A stretch of 64,000 bases of DNA from Chiridota heheva (lineage: Eukaryota > Echinodermata > Holothuroidea > Apodida > Chiridotidae), in the NCBI GenBank assembly GCA_020152595.1, contig JAIGNY010000918.1, positions 795,001 through 859,000 of the forward strand, written 5' to 3'. The notes under the pieces were generated by a model. That model did no database searches. It was not told the DNA's origin and saw only the letters and a list, made by a program, of their open reading frames with translations. The position numbers and the translations under genes are program-made. Numbering within the stretch: position 1 is the first letter of the stretch; each line of letters starts with the position of its first letter. Below, piece by piece: positions 11,300 through 23,800 of this stretch.

Positions 11300-11770
11300 A
11301 AACTAAGTTAGATGATTGACAGCTTTTTCAACCAATCACTACACAAATTTGCCCAGCAACAAAATCTGCGTAACCAAGTGGGGCAAAATCCTACACGATA
11401 CTGATACAATACATGTAGCTAGCGGGGCGCACTCCCGCAGTCAATGCAATATACTGCACAAAACAAATTTTTGCACACACTAACGCTGAGTGATGACAGA
11501 ATGGTTAACAAAAAATATATTTGTGGGCCCTCTACAGACTTTGTAAATCTGATTCCTGCTACTCAAAACGGTTAGCAAACAGAATTTTGCTTATTCTAGT
11601 TCTGCTAAAAACTCTAAAGATCTGGAGAAGTGCCATAAATGGATAAAAACTTGTGGCAGGACACATGAACGTCTAAATGGCAACGCATTGGTCATGCATG
11701 ATTACGGATTTGAGGTTTGTTTGTCCCACCTAGTTACCGTGTTGCTATGGTGGGTCTGATCTATTTTTGT
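11300..11770. mobile_element. TIR element, copy 1 (second copy at 38620-39060)
   Basis: The left end contains AGCAACAAAATCTGCGTAAC followed by CAAGTGGGGCAAA. The right end contains TTTGTCCCACCTAGTTAC followed by CGTGTTGCTATGG, which is an imperfect inverted copy. A clearly related copy lies in intron 4 of N4BP2, with conserved interior words such as AAAGATCTGGAGAAGTGCC. Two dispersed copies with inverted ends support a non-autonomous DNA transposon. Homology between the copies extends about 40 bp left of the apparent TIR, so the ends are not exact. Confidence 0.58.
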
Positions 11771-12257
11771 ACTTGGGTCAATTAAACCTTGTTCTGCTGC
11801 ATATAGATGCTCCTGAGAAGAAATTGGTTTTTGAACGAAATGAATGATGGTGTTGTTAATATTGCGGGGTGGGGCAGGGGGATAGTTTCCGAATCATCAT
11901 ACTACCATGACCGCATTATTTCAAAAATGGAAGTCCAAAAAGGGAGTTTTTAAAGAAAATGATATTTATTCAGTCTTTAAATAATGTTTTTCAAGGGTAA
12001 GTGAATTAGCCTTTTATACCAACTTTTACCCCCATTTAATGGAGTAACTAGCAGGGGGGAATTGATGCCCTCCCCTCTCCCTTCCACCAAGCTTTGTCAG
12101 AGTTTTGTAGGTAAATGTAATCCCTTGTCAGAAAATATTGTGCTGTCAGTAAAATATGAACTGTAGGTCACAAGAAACAATGGATTATCTTGTTTTATTT
12201 TCATTAACATTTTATGTTAAAATAATTTCTTTGGTTTTCTGGTAGTTTTAATTAATT

Positions 12258-12347
12258 TTTGGAAAATTTCCTTCATTTTTCAGAAAATTTCTTTCATTTT
12301 TTAGAAAATTTCCTTCATTTTTCAGAAAATTTCCTTCATTTTTTAAA
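12258..12347. repeat. ~22-bp AT-rich tandem repeat
   Basis: Four to five copies of a unit close to GAAAATTTCCTTCATTTTTC are present. This is a simple minisatellite with no coding significance. Confidence 0.75.
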
Positions 12348-12448
12348 AAAGGTTGCCAAATTCATCCAAACTTTTAATCTTAAGAACAGGTTTACCATTT
12401 TCTTTTAAATTTTATGTCAATTCCCAATTTCAAGGAAAGTGAAACCCC

Positions 12449-13115
12449 CTATAGGCCACGCTTGAAATGGTAACTATAGAGGTCACTCTAGTGTGTGGGC
12501 TGCATAGGGAAAACCTTAGAATCAAAGTTGTTGAATTTGATTCTTATTTAAAAATTTGCATTCCTGGTCATTAAACTCTTAGAAATTGCAACATAGATTT
12601 GTTGATATTCCATTCCCTTCCAAAAAAAATGAAAAACTTTGCAGCTCTGGTGCAAAATCATAGAAAATATGAAGCTTTTCTGAAAGTCATGTTATATAGA
12701 CTTAAAACAGTCTTTTGTTTGCAGCTTTGTTCAAATTCAAAGAGATAAATAATTGATAAATGACTAATCAACAGTCAACATATTATTGAAAGGGTATTTG
12801 AACCCCAAATTTTAGATTTATTAATAATCAAATGTAAATAGTGTGATTTAACTTAATTTTGTTAATAAAAAAACTACGGGAATTTCATTTTTATGGCCTC
12901 AATTTGTCTCAAATTTTCCCTGATCTTGCACCCAAGGAGGAAGGTTTTTGAATATTTTTTGCAGGGAATGAATTGTTAACGAATTTCTCTTGTAACTGGG
13001 ACTCAGATGCGTTAGTTTTTGAATAAGAATTAAAAATTACAAAATTGTGAGGTTTTCCTATGCATCCTAACAATCACCCCTATGGAAGTTGCCATTTCAA
13101 GTCTGGCCTATAGGT
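12449..13115. mobile_element. Foldback/MITE-like element with ~75-bp TIRs
   Basis: The left end runs CTATAGGCCACGCTTGAAAT, then GGTAACT and later GCATAGGGAAAACCTTAG. The reverse complement of the right end runs CTATAGGCCAGACTTGAAAT, then GGCAACT and later GCATAGGAAAACCTCA. The inverted match therefore covers about 75 bp at each end of a ~665-bp segment. No transposase is inside. A non-autonomous DNA element is inferred. Confidence 0.6.
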
Positions 13116-13309
13116 AGGCAATTTCTTTCAAGTGTGATATGCTAATTTAAGGTTGTTGGTAAATCTTATATTTCACCCCCAATCAAAATAGTGTACTGCT
13201 CACACGGCAAAGTGGAGGCTCAAACCAAGTTTATCATAAATTGCAGGAAAATGGTCATGGGGCCTAAAGAGCCATCAGCAAATTTTAAATCAAATTTCTT
13301 TGATTTCTA

Positions 13310-13740
13310 GCCGGGGGACAGCCCTCGGCCCTAGGGGTAGTTCTCGGCCCCAGGGGTAGCTCTTGGCCCCAGGGGTAGCTCCTGGCCCCAGGGGTGGCCC
13401 TTGGCCCCAGTGGTGGCCCTCGGCCCCAGGGGTGGCCCTCGGCCCCAGGGGTGGCCCTCGGCCCCAGGGGTGGCCCTCGGCCCCAGGGGTGGTCGGCCCC
13501 AGGGGTGGCCTCGGCCCCAGGGGTGGCCCTCGGCCCCAGGGGTGGCCCTCGGCCCCAGGGGTGGCCCTCGGCCCCAGGGGTGGCCCTCGGCCCCAGGGGT
13601 GGCCCTCGGCCCCAGGGGTGGCCCTCGGCCCCAGGGGTGGCCCTCGGCCCCAGGGGTGGCCCTCGGCCCCAGAGGTGGCCCTCGGCCCCAGAGGTGGCCC
13701 TCGGCCCCAGAGGTGGCCCTCGGCCCCAAAGGTGTAGACT
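13310..13740. repeat. GC-rich 19-bp minisatellite, about 20 copies
   Basis: The unit is close to GGCCCTCGGCCCCAGGGGT. There are about 20 copies, with a few shortened ones near 13490-13510. Because 19 is not a multiple of 3 and the unit has no stop codon, five of the six frames stay open for more than 100 codons; this is not evidence for a gene. The array is an island of very high GC in AT-rich DNA, ending about 940 bp before the N4BP2 start codon. Confidence 0.93.
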
Positions 13741-14681
13741 GGTATGAGCCTGGTGGGTGCTGATTTTCAGAAAGTTTCCCCCGCAGTTCCTAAGCCACCG
13801 CCTCCAGATCTAATTTCCACACAAAAAAACGTTGCAAACTTGAATACGACTTTGCGCACTATTGCAATGGGATTTATGTAGGCGTATTTGTTTCACAAAC
13901 AAGTCTATGACAGAACCAAACAAAAATGTACAAAATGTTTTGTTCACAATGCTTTTGTGGGCCTATAGTCCAGGGGGCCTAGGGCAGATGACATACGATG
14001 AACATCTTTGTGACCATGGCCAACATTTGCTGGAGGTTTTTATCTGGTTCGTTCAAACATGCATAGTTTCCATTTACATTGATTGCATGTTCGATTGGTC
14101 ACTTCTTAAAAAAATAGAAGTTATGAAAACTGTAACTTTTAAATAACAAATCTTGACAGAAACATAACCCCGGGAAAATCGGGAAAACCCTTGCAATATA
14201 CACACGTCACGTCCCAAAAAAAGCGGTAGTTCTTATCAAGGAGTTTTTGTGCAAAGAAGTAGATAACGTTGAAGAAAACAAAATCCATTAGAGACAACGC
14301 TTCCATTAGAAAGATTGGCAGAATGTTTTGATCATACAGTGACTCTTCATTTTAAAGATAAAATGAATTATTTATTAATAAAATTAAAAAACTTTTATTC
14401 GCTTGAAATTTCCAGAAATAAGTATTTATGACCCGCCCGCCTCGTTGATCTGTCTCCGTATTTTTCAAACTTCTTTAGTTTTTTTTTTTTCGAATACGTT
14501 CTATGAAGTTGCAGCATGGAAGTACATGACTAGGCTATATAACATTACACGCAATACATGTTCGATCCTGTTTGTCACATCGTCATAGTCATCCTGGCGT
14601 AATGTGGGAACTCACTAGATTTTTACGGGGATTTTAGTCTGACTGTATATCTCGATTATTAAATTTACAACTGATAAAATC

Positions 14682-14862
14682 ATGGAATCACACCGAGGTA
14701 AAAAAAAGAATCGTTCCAAAGCAGGGAAAGGTAAAAAGAAGGAAAACGGGCGACCTAACAAGAAAGAAGAAGAAGCACAACTTGGGAATTTACAGGAAAT
14801 GTTTCGAGACAAGCTTGACCCAGTTGTTGTCCACATGATTTTGGAAGACAATGAATTTAATG
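14682..14862 (+). CDS. N4BP2: N4BP2 exon 1: start codon and first half of CUE domain
   Basis: The ATG at 14682 sits in the context AATCATGG (G at +4). It begins a lysine-rich segment (residues 5-30) followed by [20 protein letters not shown], the first helix of a CUE domain; MFR at 40-42 replaces the usual MFP. The exon ends in phase 1 at G|GTATGT. The next coding piece at 19727 begins [17 protein letters not shown] and completes the CUE helix 3, so the join is strongly supported. CUE domains bind mono- or polyubiquitin. The 5' UTR and promoter were not resolved. Confidence 0.87.
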
Positions 14863-17800
14863 GTATGTTCACAAACTCATGCTGTCTTGGCATAAATAAT
14901 GTCAAGTCCCAACATTTATAAGTCCCTGACTTCCTGAACATTCATGTTTTTTAAAAGTTAAGATACATTTTTGTCCCAATCACGAGTATTAGCAAGGAGC
15001 CGTGTGAATAAACATCACTCTTAGCTTGTTAATAAACATCACTCTTAGCTTGTTCTCACGGATATACATGTAGGCTAGGCTATCATGTGTTTACTTTTTT
15101 GAGTCACTATTGCAGTTTGCTTGTTCACAGTCACACACTAATAAGTGTGTAACAGCATATGCTTGTTTTCACAGGTAGTCAATAAAAAAAAAAAATTGTG
15201 TGACATTTTGATAAGTTTTTGGTGATTTCCGGTTTGTCAAGACAATTCGCATATCAGGTATGATATGGCGAATCGGCCCACTGCTGACTGTAGTAGGCCT
15301 ACTCCCTGTAGTACCGTCGGACTGATGCTAGCTGTGTTAGTATGGCTGGCCGTCCGAGGGTAGCATGAGGGAACCTAAATTTGTGCACTGAAGAAAACAA
15401 AAGGCAACATTTTTATAAAAAACGAGAACTTACCTTTAAAAATTCTTTGAAGGTGTCACTAAACTTCTCATCTTTGTAACGGTGATGAATAAAAAAGAAA
15501 TATTTCCATGAAAAAGTCGAGCGATAACAAATTATAACAAGACTCGAGCTTGTTCATTCCAATTAAAGGGTCTCCTAATTTTGTGCATCTAATGGCACAC
15601 TTTTGCTTTTGCTTTAATTATCCATTAGGAAAACCTGAAGTCCCTTTACAATAGTATGCAAAATGATGTTTTCAAACAGTTAACGTATATAACACATTGA
15701 AACATCAAAAAGAAAGTTCAAAACTCATTGTTTCAAGTCTTTGCAATGGGAGATTAACAAGCAATCGCACTAAAACACATTTGGATTCAATAGCTTAATT
15801 TTTAGTGATATCTGATACCTTTCATTTGTTTCTTTAATCTCTTTTTTGTGCATTACCACTCACATATTGTTCATTTGAATAAGAATACTATAAGAATATA
15901 CATTTTCACACCGTATTGCAGGACGGAAATGAACTTTTGTAACGCATAGCTTTAAGTTAATGTTTAAGTTCTTAAATATTCATTAGTTTTGAACCTGATG
16001 AGACCTTTGTTTATTTATTTTTTTATAGCTTAGGCCATCATTACATTATAAAATGTTTTTTATCCTAATGTCAGTGGACAGCAGATGGATGTGTGTGTTC
16101 AAGTGAGAAGGAAAAGTTGCTGTTTTTATTAGCTTAACTGGACCAGTAATTTTTTAAAGGAAAAGATTTTTTAGGATGTTGGTTATATTGCATTTTATTT
16201 CAGAAATATTTGTCTCCCTTTTCCAGGAAGCATCAATTTTCACGATTTTGAATGTAAATTTTAGATTGTAAGTCAGACTGTTCGAAACTGCCTGCTAAGC
16301 TAGATGGAATGGAACATATCACGTAGTGTACGAAATTGTTTAAGTTCTTAAACATTCATTAGTTTTGAACCTGATGAGACCTTTGTTTATTTATTTTTTT
16401 ATAGCTTAGGCCATCATTACATTATAAAATGTTTTTTATCCTAATGTCAGTGACAGCAGATGGATGTGTGTGTTCAAGTGAGAAGGAAAAGTTGCTGTTT
16501 TTATTGGCTTAACTGGACCAGTAATTTTTTAAAGGAAAAGATTTTTTAGGATGTTGGTTATATTGCATTTTATTTCAGAAATATTTGTCTCCCTTTTCCA
16601 GGAAGCATCAATTTTCACGATTTTGAATGTAAATTTTAGATTGTAAGTCAGACTGTTTGAAACTGCCTGCTAAGCTAGATGGAATGGAACATATCAGGTA
16701 GTGCACGAAATTAGGGGGCACATGAAATTAGGTTCAGTTACTATAGTACAAAATCCTATACCCTCCTGTACTGTTTTAAGCAAGAAGTTAAAATTATAGG
16801 AATATCTGTTTTAAGATCTTTATGAAAACGAAACCATTTTACCTTTTTTTGCCCACAATTCTTAGAATCAATGTTTAAAGCTTATCCATGTCTTCAAAAA
16901 TTGTTTTAAGGTGATTTTAATTATTTTTATCAAAGTGTTCTCGACTACTTTTTTTCCAGTCCAAATCGTCTGACGAGCTCTCCAAACTATGGTCAAAGTT
17001 CAAAACACTGCCATCGGGGCTATAACAATTTAGAGGGAGTAATATGTTTTACATTATTTGAGGAAAAAATTAAGGTGATACTTATAAAGTACAATTATAT
17101 AATCTAAAAGTATGTTGTTAGCGAAAAATCAACTTGCAGTTTAGTGGAACATTCTAAAACTTATTTGCGGACGTTGAATAATTAATCCCAGCGGTAGCTG
17201 AAAAAATGGTGACCAAAATATGAATCTCTGAGAACTTTACCCCGTAGTGGTGCTAAATAGGTAAATATTTAGGAAAAGTTTTTTGGAAAAGAGTATTATT
17301 CAGACTAATTGATATAAGATTATCCAAAAAATAAGTTATTTTTCATCCATCAATTTTCTACAATGTGTGAATTAAAAAATTATAGGAATTGTACCCAATC
17401 TATAACAACCTTGTATGGCAATCCCAATGTCAACCCGTACTGAGAGATGTGTATAATCCCGAGAATCGACCTAGGCTTTGGGAAAGTTTGCTTTTGTCCC
17501 ACCAAAGATTTACGCCAAAAGTGACATAACCCTAAACCTCTGACATAATCCTTATTTCATATCATACAAATTTCCCAAAGGCTGGACGGGGGAGTAGGTG
17601 TGATGCAGAAGACAAACCTCTGCGCTCAATTTCAGCGTATATCATTTTAAAGAACACACAAATCAAAGGCCAACTCTCAAACTACACCTCCATCTATACT
17701 GATGGCTCCAAGAAAGGGGACAAGCTGCTGCTGCCTTCATTTAAGACATCACCCTCAGTAGCAGTCTTTTCAATTACTTGCCCATCTTCTTGGCTGAGAC

Positions 17801-20800
17801 CAAGGCCATCCTACTCGCCACTCCCCGCTCAGCCACTTTGCCATCTTCTCAGACTCCATTATTTTGTCCTTTCTTCTTTACTCGACCTTAAGTGAAATAA
17901 CCCCACGTCCCACCTCTGTAAACTCTTTTCACCCCCCTCTGCAGGAAAAGTATTCTTTTCTTCTGAATACCCAGCCATGTTGACATTCTTGTGAATGACA
18001 GAGCTGATGCAGCCACTAAGCTTGCCCTCAATCTACCCTTTTTCCCAAATCCCTTTCTGACATCAAACCACTTATCGCTTCCCTTGTTCGTGATTGCTGG
18101 CAAAGCTCATGGGACTCCCAAATTGATAACAAACTCCACGTCATCCAGCCCACCATTCCAATCAAACCCACCATCCACAACCACTCCCATGTCGACAACA
18201 TGCACATACCTGCCTTAGAATAGGTCACACCCACCTTACTCACTTCCACCTCCTTATTGACTCCTCCAACCTCTGCAACAATTGCCATTGCACCCTGACA
18301 GTCCACTGAGTCCTCACTTGCTTGTCCCCTGTACAACTTTCCCAGAGCTTCCCTCGCTCCCCACAACTTAATAGCTGAGCTCTTTCAGAAAAACCCTCCT
18401 GATAAAATGTTCTTCTCATTGCACTTTCCTCTACAACCATATTTGGTCCTCTCCTACCCCCTCTCTCTCTACTTTTTTTTTTTCTTCACCTATGCACTTC
18501 CTCTCTATCCCAGCTTTCTGGCTTTTAGTTCCCATGTTTCTCTCAATCTCCTCCTGTTTTCTTTTCTTCCTACCTCTGGAATGATCTAGCCTCTTATGCA
18601 CAATATTACTGTCGCTGTTGTGGTGCCGTTAAGCCTTCAAACAAACAAACAAAGAGACTTGATTCTCACGGTAAATGTTAACTTCAGTCTTGTTTCAAAG
18701 TTGAGACTAATTAGGTTATTAAATTATACAGTGGAGGCTTATCTTCTACATATTCCCGGAAATATAAGCAGCTGTGTAATCTCATTTAAACTAGATTTCT
18801 GATTGGTTTAGGGTAAATCTCACAGACATGGTTATTCATTGCACATTCCCTACACTGATTGTTTTATTATCGAGTAGGTGTGGTTTCTACAAGTTTAGCT
18901 AGCATTCTGATTGGAGAGCTTGGGCTGGTAACATCTAAGAGAGAAACTTGGTTTTAAGAAGTTAAAAGTAACGGAAGTATAATTTCTTTACTGAAGAATT
19001 TTTTAAGCGCTATTGTATTGTGAACTCCATTGACTTTAGGATATCTATTTTGCTGGTTACCGAAGATACAAGAAAAAATATAGAAATCAAGAGAATATAA
19101 TTATCTACTATATAAACCGTTTTACCAATGTTTATCAAGAATTATCTCTGATCTTGAGAAATAATGTTGACTAGTTAATATACTGCGTACGCGAAAAGCT
19201 ATGGGACTTTTGTCAGATTTTTCTGAGTCGACAACAAAATCTTTCTGGGTCAAGAATTTTGTGTTTTCTTTGATGCCTGAAAAACCGAAATTCCACGTAA
19301 TATCCTGGTAATGCACTAACTTCAGTATATGGTTTAGTCCATTTTTACTACAGGTGAATATCTTAATAAAGTGAAAAAGTAAACTTTTCTCGTTTTTCGT
19401 TCTTTTTAGTTGTTTTTTATGCATTTCAAACAATCTATTACGGAAATTCATAAAAAAGATGAATGTTTTGGCATCATGTTCATAATCATATATATGCATT
19501 TAATGCACTGACCTGACTTTGCACTAGCATGGAGCCATTTTACTCTAGCCAAAGTCCTTAACCAGTGCAGTAAATGTGTATATAAAGTAAACATTCTGCC
19601 TCGACATTAATCTTTAAATATCAAAATTTAATTTGGTAAGAAATTGACCTGTGATGTTACACAACATACACTCTATAATTATATTGCAAGTAATATTAAT
19701 ACATTTTTTGTTTTCTTTATCTTTAGTTGATAAAGCCTTGGATACCCTCTTCCAATTAGCAGAGGTACCAGAAGATTCAATGGAAGCTCAAAGGAATAGA
19801 TTTAAGGATATTTACCCATCTCAGTTATCCAACAGTGACAGCAGTGGTACAGATTCCCCACATATCACAGGATCAGATCACAAATATCCATCGTGTGATT
19901 CCAATAATGGACAAAATTTCAATAGTTCACACTCTGAAGATAAACCTCATCTAGATTACGGATACGACATGGGGCAACCAGATTTGCTTCCAAATTATTT
20001 TCATCAAACTTTATCAACAAATACAGATAGAGAACCTAGATATTTGCAGGGTTATGGACAATATATGTATCCTTATGATTATAATCAAAGACCATCAACA
20101 AAATTAGAAACTTCAAGTATGATGGGATTAGATGAAATAGATGACACAGAAAAATACAAGAAAGAAGAAAAGTTTGAAATAGAAAGTAAATATAATCAAA
20201 GTAATTATAAAAATTATGCAAAGGACACCCAAGATTTCCAAAAATATAGAGAGAATGCAGATACATGTACTACATCACATAATGTTCCTCATTTAGGAAT
20301 TTCTGTGACATCGTCAGAAGTCACAGGTTTGTCTGGAAGAAGTGATTATGAAAATCCCAGATCATTACATTCTAGTGTTAAATACGAACAAAACGTTGGA
20401 AATCCTGTATTTGCTACAGGATCCAATATGAATGAATATATAGCAGGACAGCAAGTGGTGATACCTAGAGTGTTTAAACCTTCTATGACTCCAATGTTTA
20501 CAGTTCCAAAAGTGAGTCCCATGTACCCTTCAAGTCCATACAGATATCCTTTTCAACCACCTGTACCACAGACTTCATATTTACCCCAAGATACAAGTGT
20601 TTATAGTATGAATTTACAGAATTCTGTGAGTCACACTCCAGCTGGTTTTAAAAGAGAGTATGCCATGTATAGGAACTTACCTAGAAGTAACAAAAGTGTA
20701 GATGACAATCCACCTGATACTAAGTCAGCATTTGAAAGACATTATAGAGAAGATATTTCAAGCCCTTTTAATATACAGTCCCCATTTTCAAAGGTCCCAT

Positions 20801-23800
20801 TACATGCAAAAGAGATGCCACAAACTTCAGAGATGCTTTTTCAGAGATCACATGCTGTGAAGTACACTGGAGGAGGAATATCATATGATCTTAATTCATT
20901 TGGTTTATATGGGTACCCCACCGAACACATGAAAGGATTTAACCACCTGCCTCACGAAAAGGCTTTAAATCAAGAAAATTTCACAGAGAAACAAATTGTG
21001 GAGCCATTATTGAAAGAGGAAAGTGGGTTTAATGTTTACCAAGACAAAAGTGCTGGTGAAAGAACATCAAATTTACCTCATTCTAGTTTTTCATCTGAAC
21101 GTATCGGACACCAGGGAAGACAACTACCCACCGATCTGTTGAGTCAAACAAATAGTTTTCCAGAGAATTCAAATCCGTCATGGCCAAAGAAGAAGTCAGA
21201 GATTACAAGACGAGAGTTCCCTTCATCAAAACATCAAGAAACAGTTGTTAAGCCGCTTCCAGGTGGCAAGGTGTTATGTGTCATGAGAGGATGCCCTGGT
21301 AGTGGAAAAAGCACTCTTGCTCGGTGAGTATTATAACTGAAAGCACAGGGGGTGTGGGGAGTGGTATTGTCACCATTTGGGAGGGCTATTTACAACTCAG
21401 CTACAAACACATTTTTTTTTAAGAGCTTCAAGAAGTATGAAGAAGTCTTTTAATTTTGAAAATATCATCTTTAGTTTCAAGTAGCGGCTGCTCAAAGATT
21501 GAGTGCTTTTTGATGTATGCAAAATTTGTGATGGAGATATATGTCCAAGAAATAGGCATAATTGCAAAATTGTTTGATGATAAAAGCGCTACCCAAACTA
21601 AAATATATCAGTTACAGTAGTTTGTAGACAGTGTATTAAGGGAACTGTTTGTTGCTGTAACTTAAGGAACGAGCATGGAGCTGGATGAGTGCTGTAACTT
21701 AAGGGACGAGCATGGAGCTGGGTGAGTGCTGTAGCTTAAGGGACGAGCATGAAGCTGGGTGAGTGCTGTAACTTAAGGGACAAGCATGAAGCTGGATGAG
21801 TGCTGTAACTTAGGGGACGAGCATGGAGCTGGGTGAGTGCTGTAACTTGAGGGACGAGCATGAAGCTGAGTGAGTGCTGTAACTTAAGGGACAAGCATGA
21901 AGCTGGGTGAGTGCTGTAACTTAAGGGACGAGTATGAAGCTGGGTGAGTGCTGTAACTTAAGGGACGAGCATGAAGCTGGGTGAGTGCTGTAACTTAAGG
22001 GACGAGCATGGAGCTGGGTGAGTGCTGTAACTTAAGAGACGAGCATGGAGCTGGGTGAGTGCTGTAACTTAAGGGACGAGCATGAAGCTGGGTGAGTGCT
22101 GTAACTTAGGGGACGAGCATGGAGCTGGGTGAGTGCTGTAACTTAAGGGACGAGCATGGAGCTGGGTGAGTGCTGTAACTTAAGGGACGAGTATGGAGCT
22201 GGGTGAGTGCTGTAACTTAAGGGACGAGCATGAAGCTGAGTGAGTGCTGTAACTTAAGGGACAAGCATGAAGCTGGGTGAGTGCTGTAACTTAAGAGACG
22301 AGCATGGAGCTGGGTGAGTGCTGTAACTTAAGGGACGAGCATGAAGCTGAGTGAGTGCTGTAACTTAAGAGACGAGCATGGGGCTGGGTGAGTGCTGTAA
22401 CTTAAGGGACGAGCATGAAGCTGGGTGAGTGCTGTAACTTAGGGACGAGCATGAAATTGGATGAGTGCTGTAACTTAAAGACGAGGGTTGATGCAAAGCT
22501 CTTGTATTGCTTAATTTGATTTTATTCATTTCAATTGTTTTCTCTATTTTGATGCAGGACCTTAAAAGGAAATGGTGTCATATTTAGCACAGATGACTTT
22601 TTTATGAAAAATGGAATTTACAATTTTGATGTGACCCAAATTGGAGAAGCTCATGACTGGAACAAAAAAAGAGGTAAGAAATACTCTTCTTAATGAGCAA
22701 AATTTGATGATATTGTACAGTATGTCAAACAACTTCACTATTTGGTGTTCATGTCGTAGCACAGGTATTGTATGTATGTGAAACAACTTCACTATTTGGT
22801 TTTCATGTCATAGCAGAGGTATTGTATGTATGTGAAACATCTTCACTATTTGGTGTTCATGTCGCAGCAGAGGTATTGTATGTATGTGAAACAGCTTCAC
22901 TATTTGGTGTTCATGTCGCAGCAGAGGTATTGTATGTATGTGAAACAGCTTCACTATTTGGTGTTCATGTCGTAGCAGAGGTATTGTATGTATGTGAAAC
23001 AGCTTCACTATTTGGTGTTCATGTCGCAGCAGAGGTATTGTATGTATGTGAAACAGCTTCACTATTTAGTGTTCATGTCGTAGCAGAGGTATTGTATGTA
23101 TGTGAAACAGCTTTACTATTTGGTGTTTATGTCGTAGCAGAGGTATTGTATGTATGTGAAACAGCTTCACTATTTGGTGTTTATGTCGTAGCAGAGGTAC
23201 AGTATCTGTTCATGAAGAATTAAAAATTGTAATGCGATGTCAAGTTCTCCGATGATGGAGGCACACATTTTGTATTTTATCCAACTGCTTGTTCGTAAAA
23301 ATAGATGAATTTTGGAGGTCCAGAACTTTGACATGCAAAGTCTTTATGTGCAAGTTTGGTTAGCTTGTGTGTGCAGAGTTAAAAGGGGAGGGGTAGGGGG
23401 TTGTTTTACACCATATTTTTAGGTACATCATTTTCTTTTTCTCCAAAATGGTTGTTGGTGAGATAAAGTAATTTGTTTGGTCCAACCCTTTGAAATACAA
23501 CAGATAGAACATGTTTTTATGTCTCAAATCCTTTTGATTAGAAAAACAAAATGGATATTCAAAACTCAAAATAGTTTCTTTGAATGGTATGTGTAAGATA
23601 AAGAGGACTTAGGGGAGGGGGTGGGCATGGGGTATTGGTTGAGTACAGAAAAAAATTGTTTTCTTCTGCTGTGAATTACAAGATGAGTGTGGTGTAGAAG
23701 CTTGTGCATCATATGGGGCTAAGGAAGAAATGTTTATGAGTCTCTAATCAAAGTTTGTTCCTGCCTAAGTAATTTTAAAGCTAATGTAACTTTTTCAAGT

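Larger units (their letters stand above)
7469..14681. other. Intergenic region between the two N4BP2-family genes
   Basis: It contains C-rich tracts near 7590-7625, a three-copy repeat (about 8690-10700), a TIR element (about 11300-11770), a short T/A-rich tandem repeat (about 12258-12347), a long-TIR foldback element (about 12449-13115) and a GC-rich minisatellite (about 13310-13740). The last ~900 bp should include the N4BP2 promoter and 5' UTR. No TATA box or CpG island is obvious outside the minisatellite. Confidence 0.55.
14863..19726 (+). other. N4BP2 intron 1
   Basis: This 4.9-kb intron carries a small 28-bp direct duplication near 14997-15052 (AATAAACATCACTCTTAGCT twice), a 376-bp tandem duplication (15962-16713) and a decayed LINE end (about 17620-18655). 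The rest is AT-rich without recognisable genes. The acceptor is TTATCTTTAG before 19727. Confidence 0.65.

Noticed and set aside
13331..13763. Overlapping long open frames on both strands encoding G/P/A/W-rich repeats
   Set aside because: They result from the stop-free 19-bp GC-rich minisatellite; no start, splice or homology evidence supports translation.
19651..19726. ATG at 19651 as a possible N4BP2 start
   Set aside because: A strong acceptor (TTTATCTTTAG) precedes 19727, and the CUE domain is completed only by joining exon 1 at 14682-14862.
22768..23223. 151-codon + strand frame with an 18-residue repeat
   Set aside because: 54-bp tandem array inside intron 3; read-through from exon 3 reaches a stop first.
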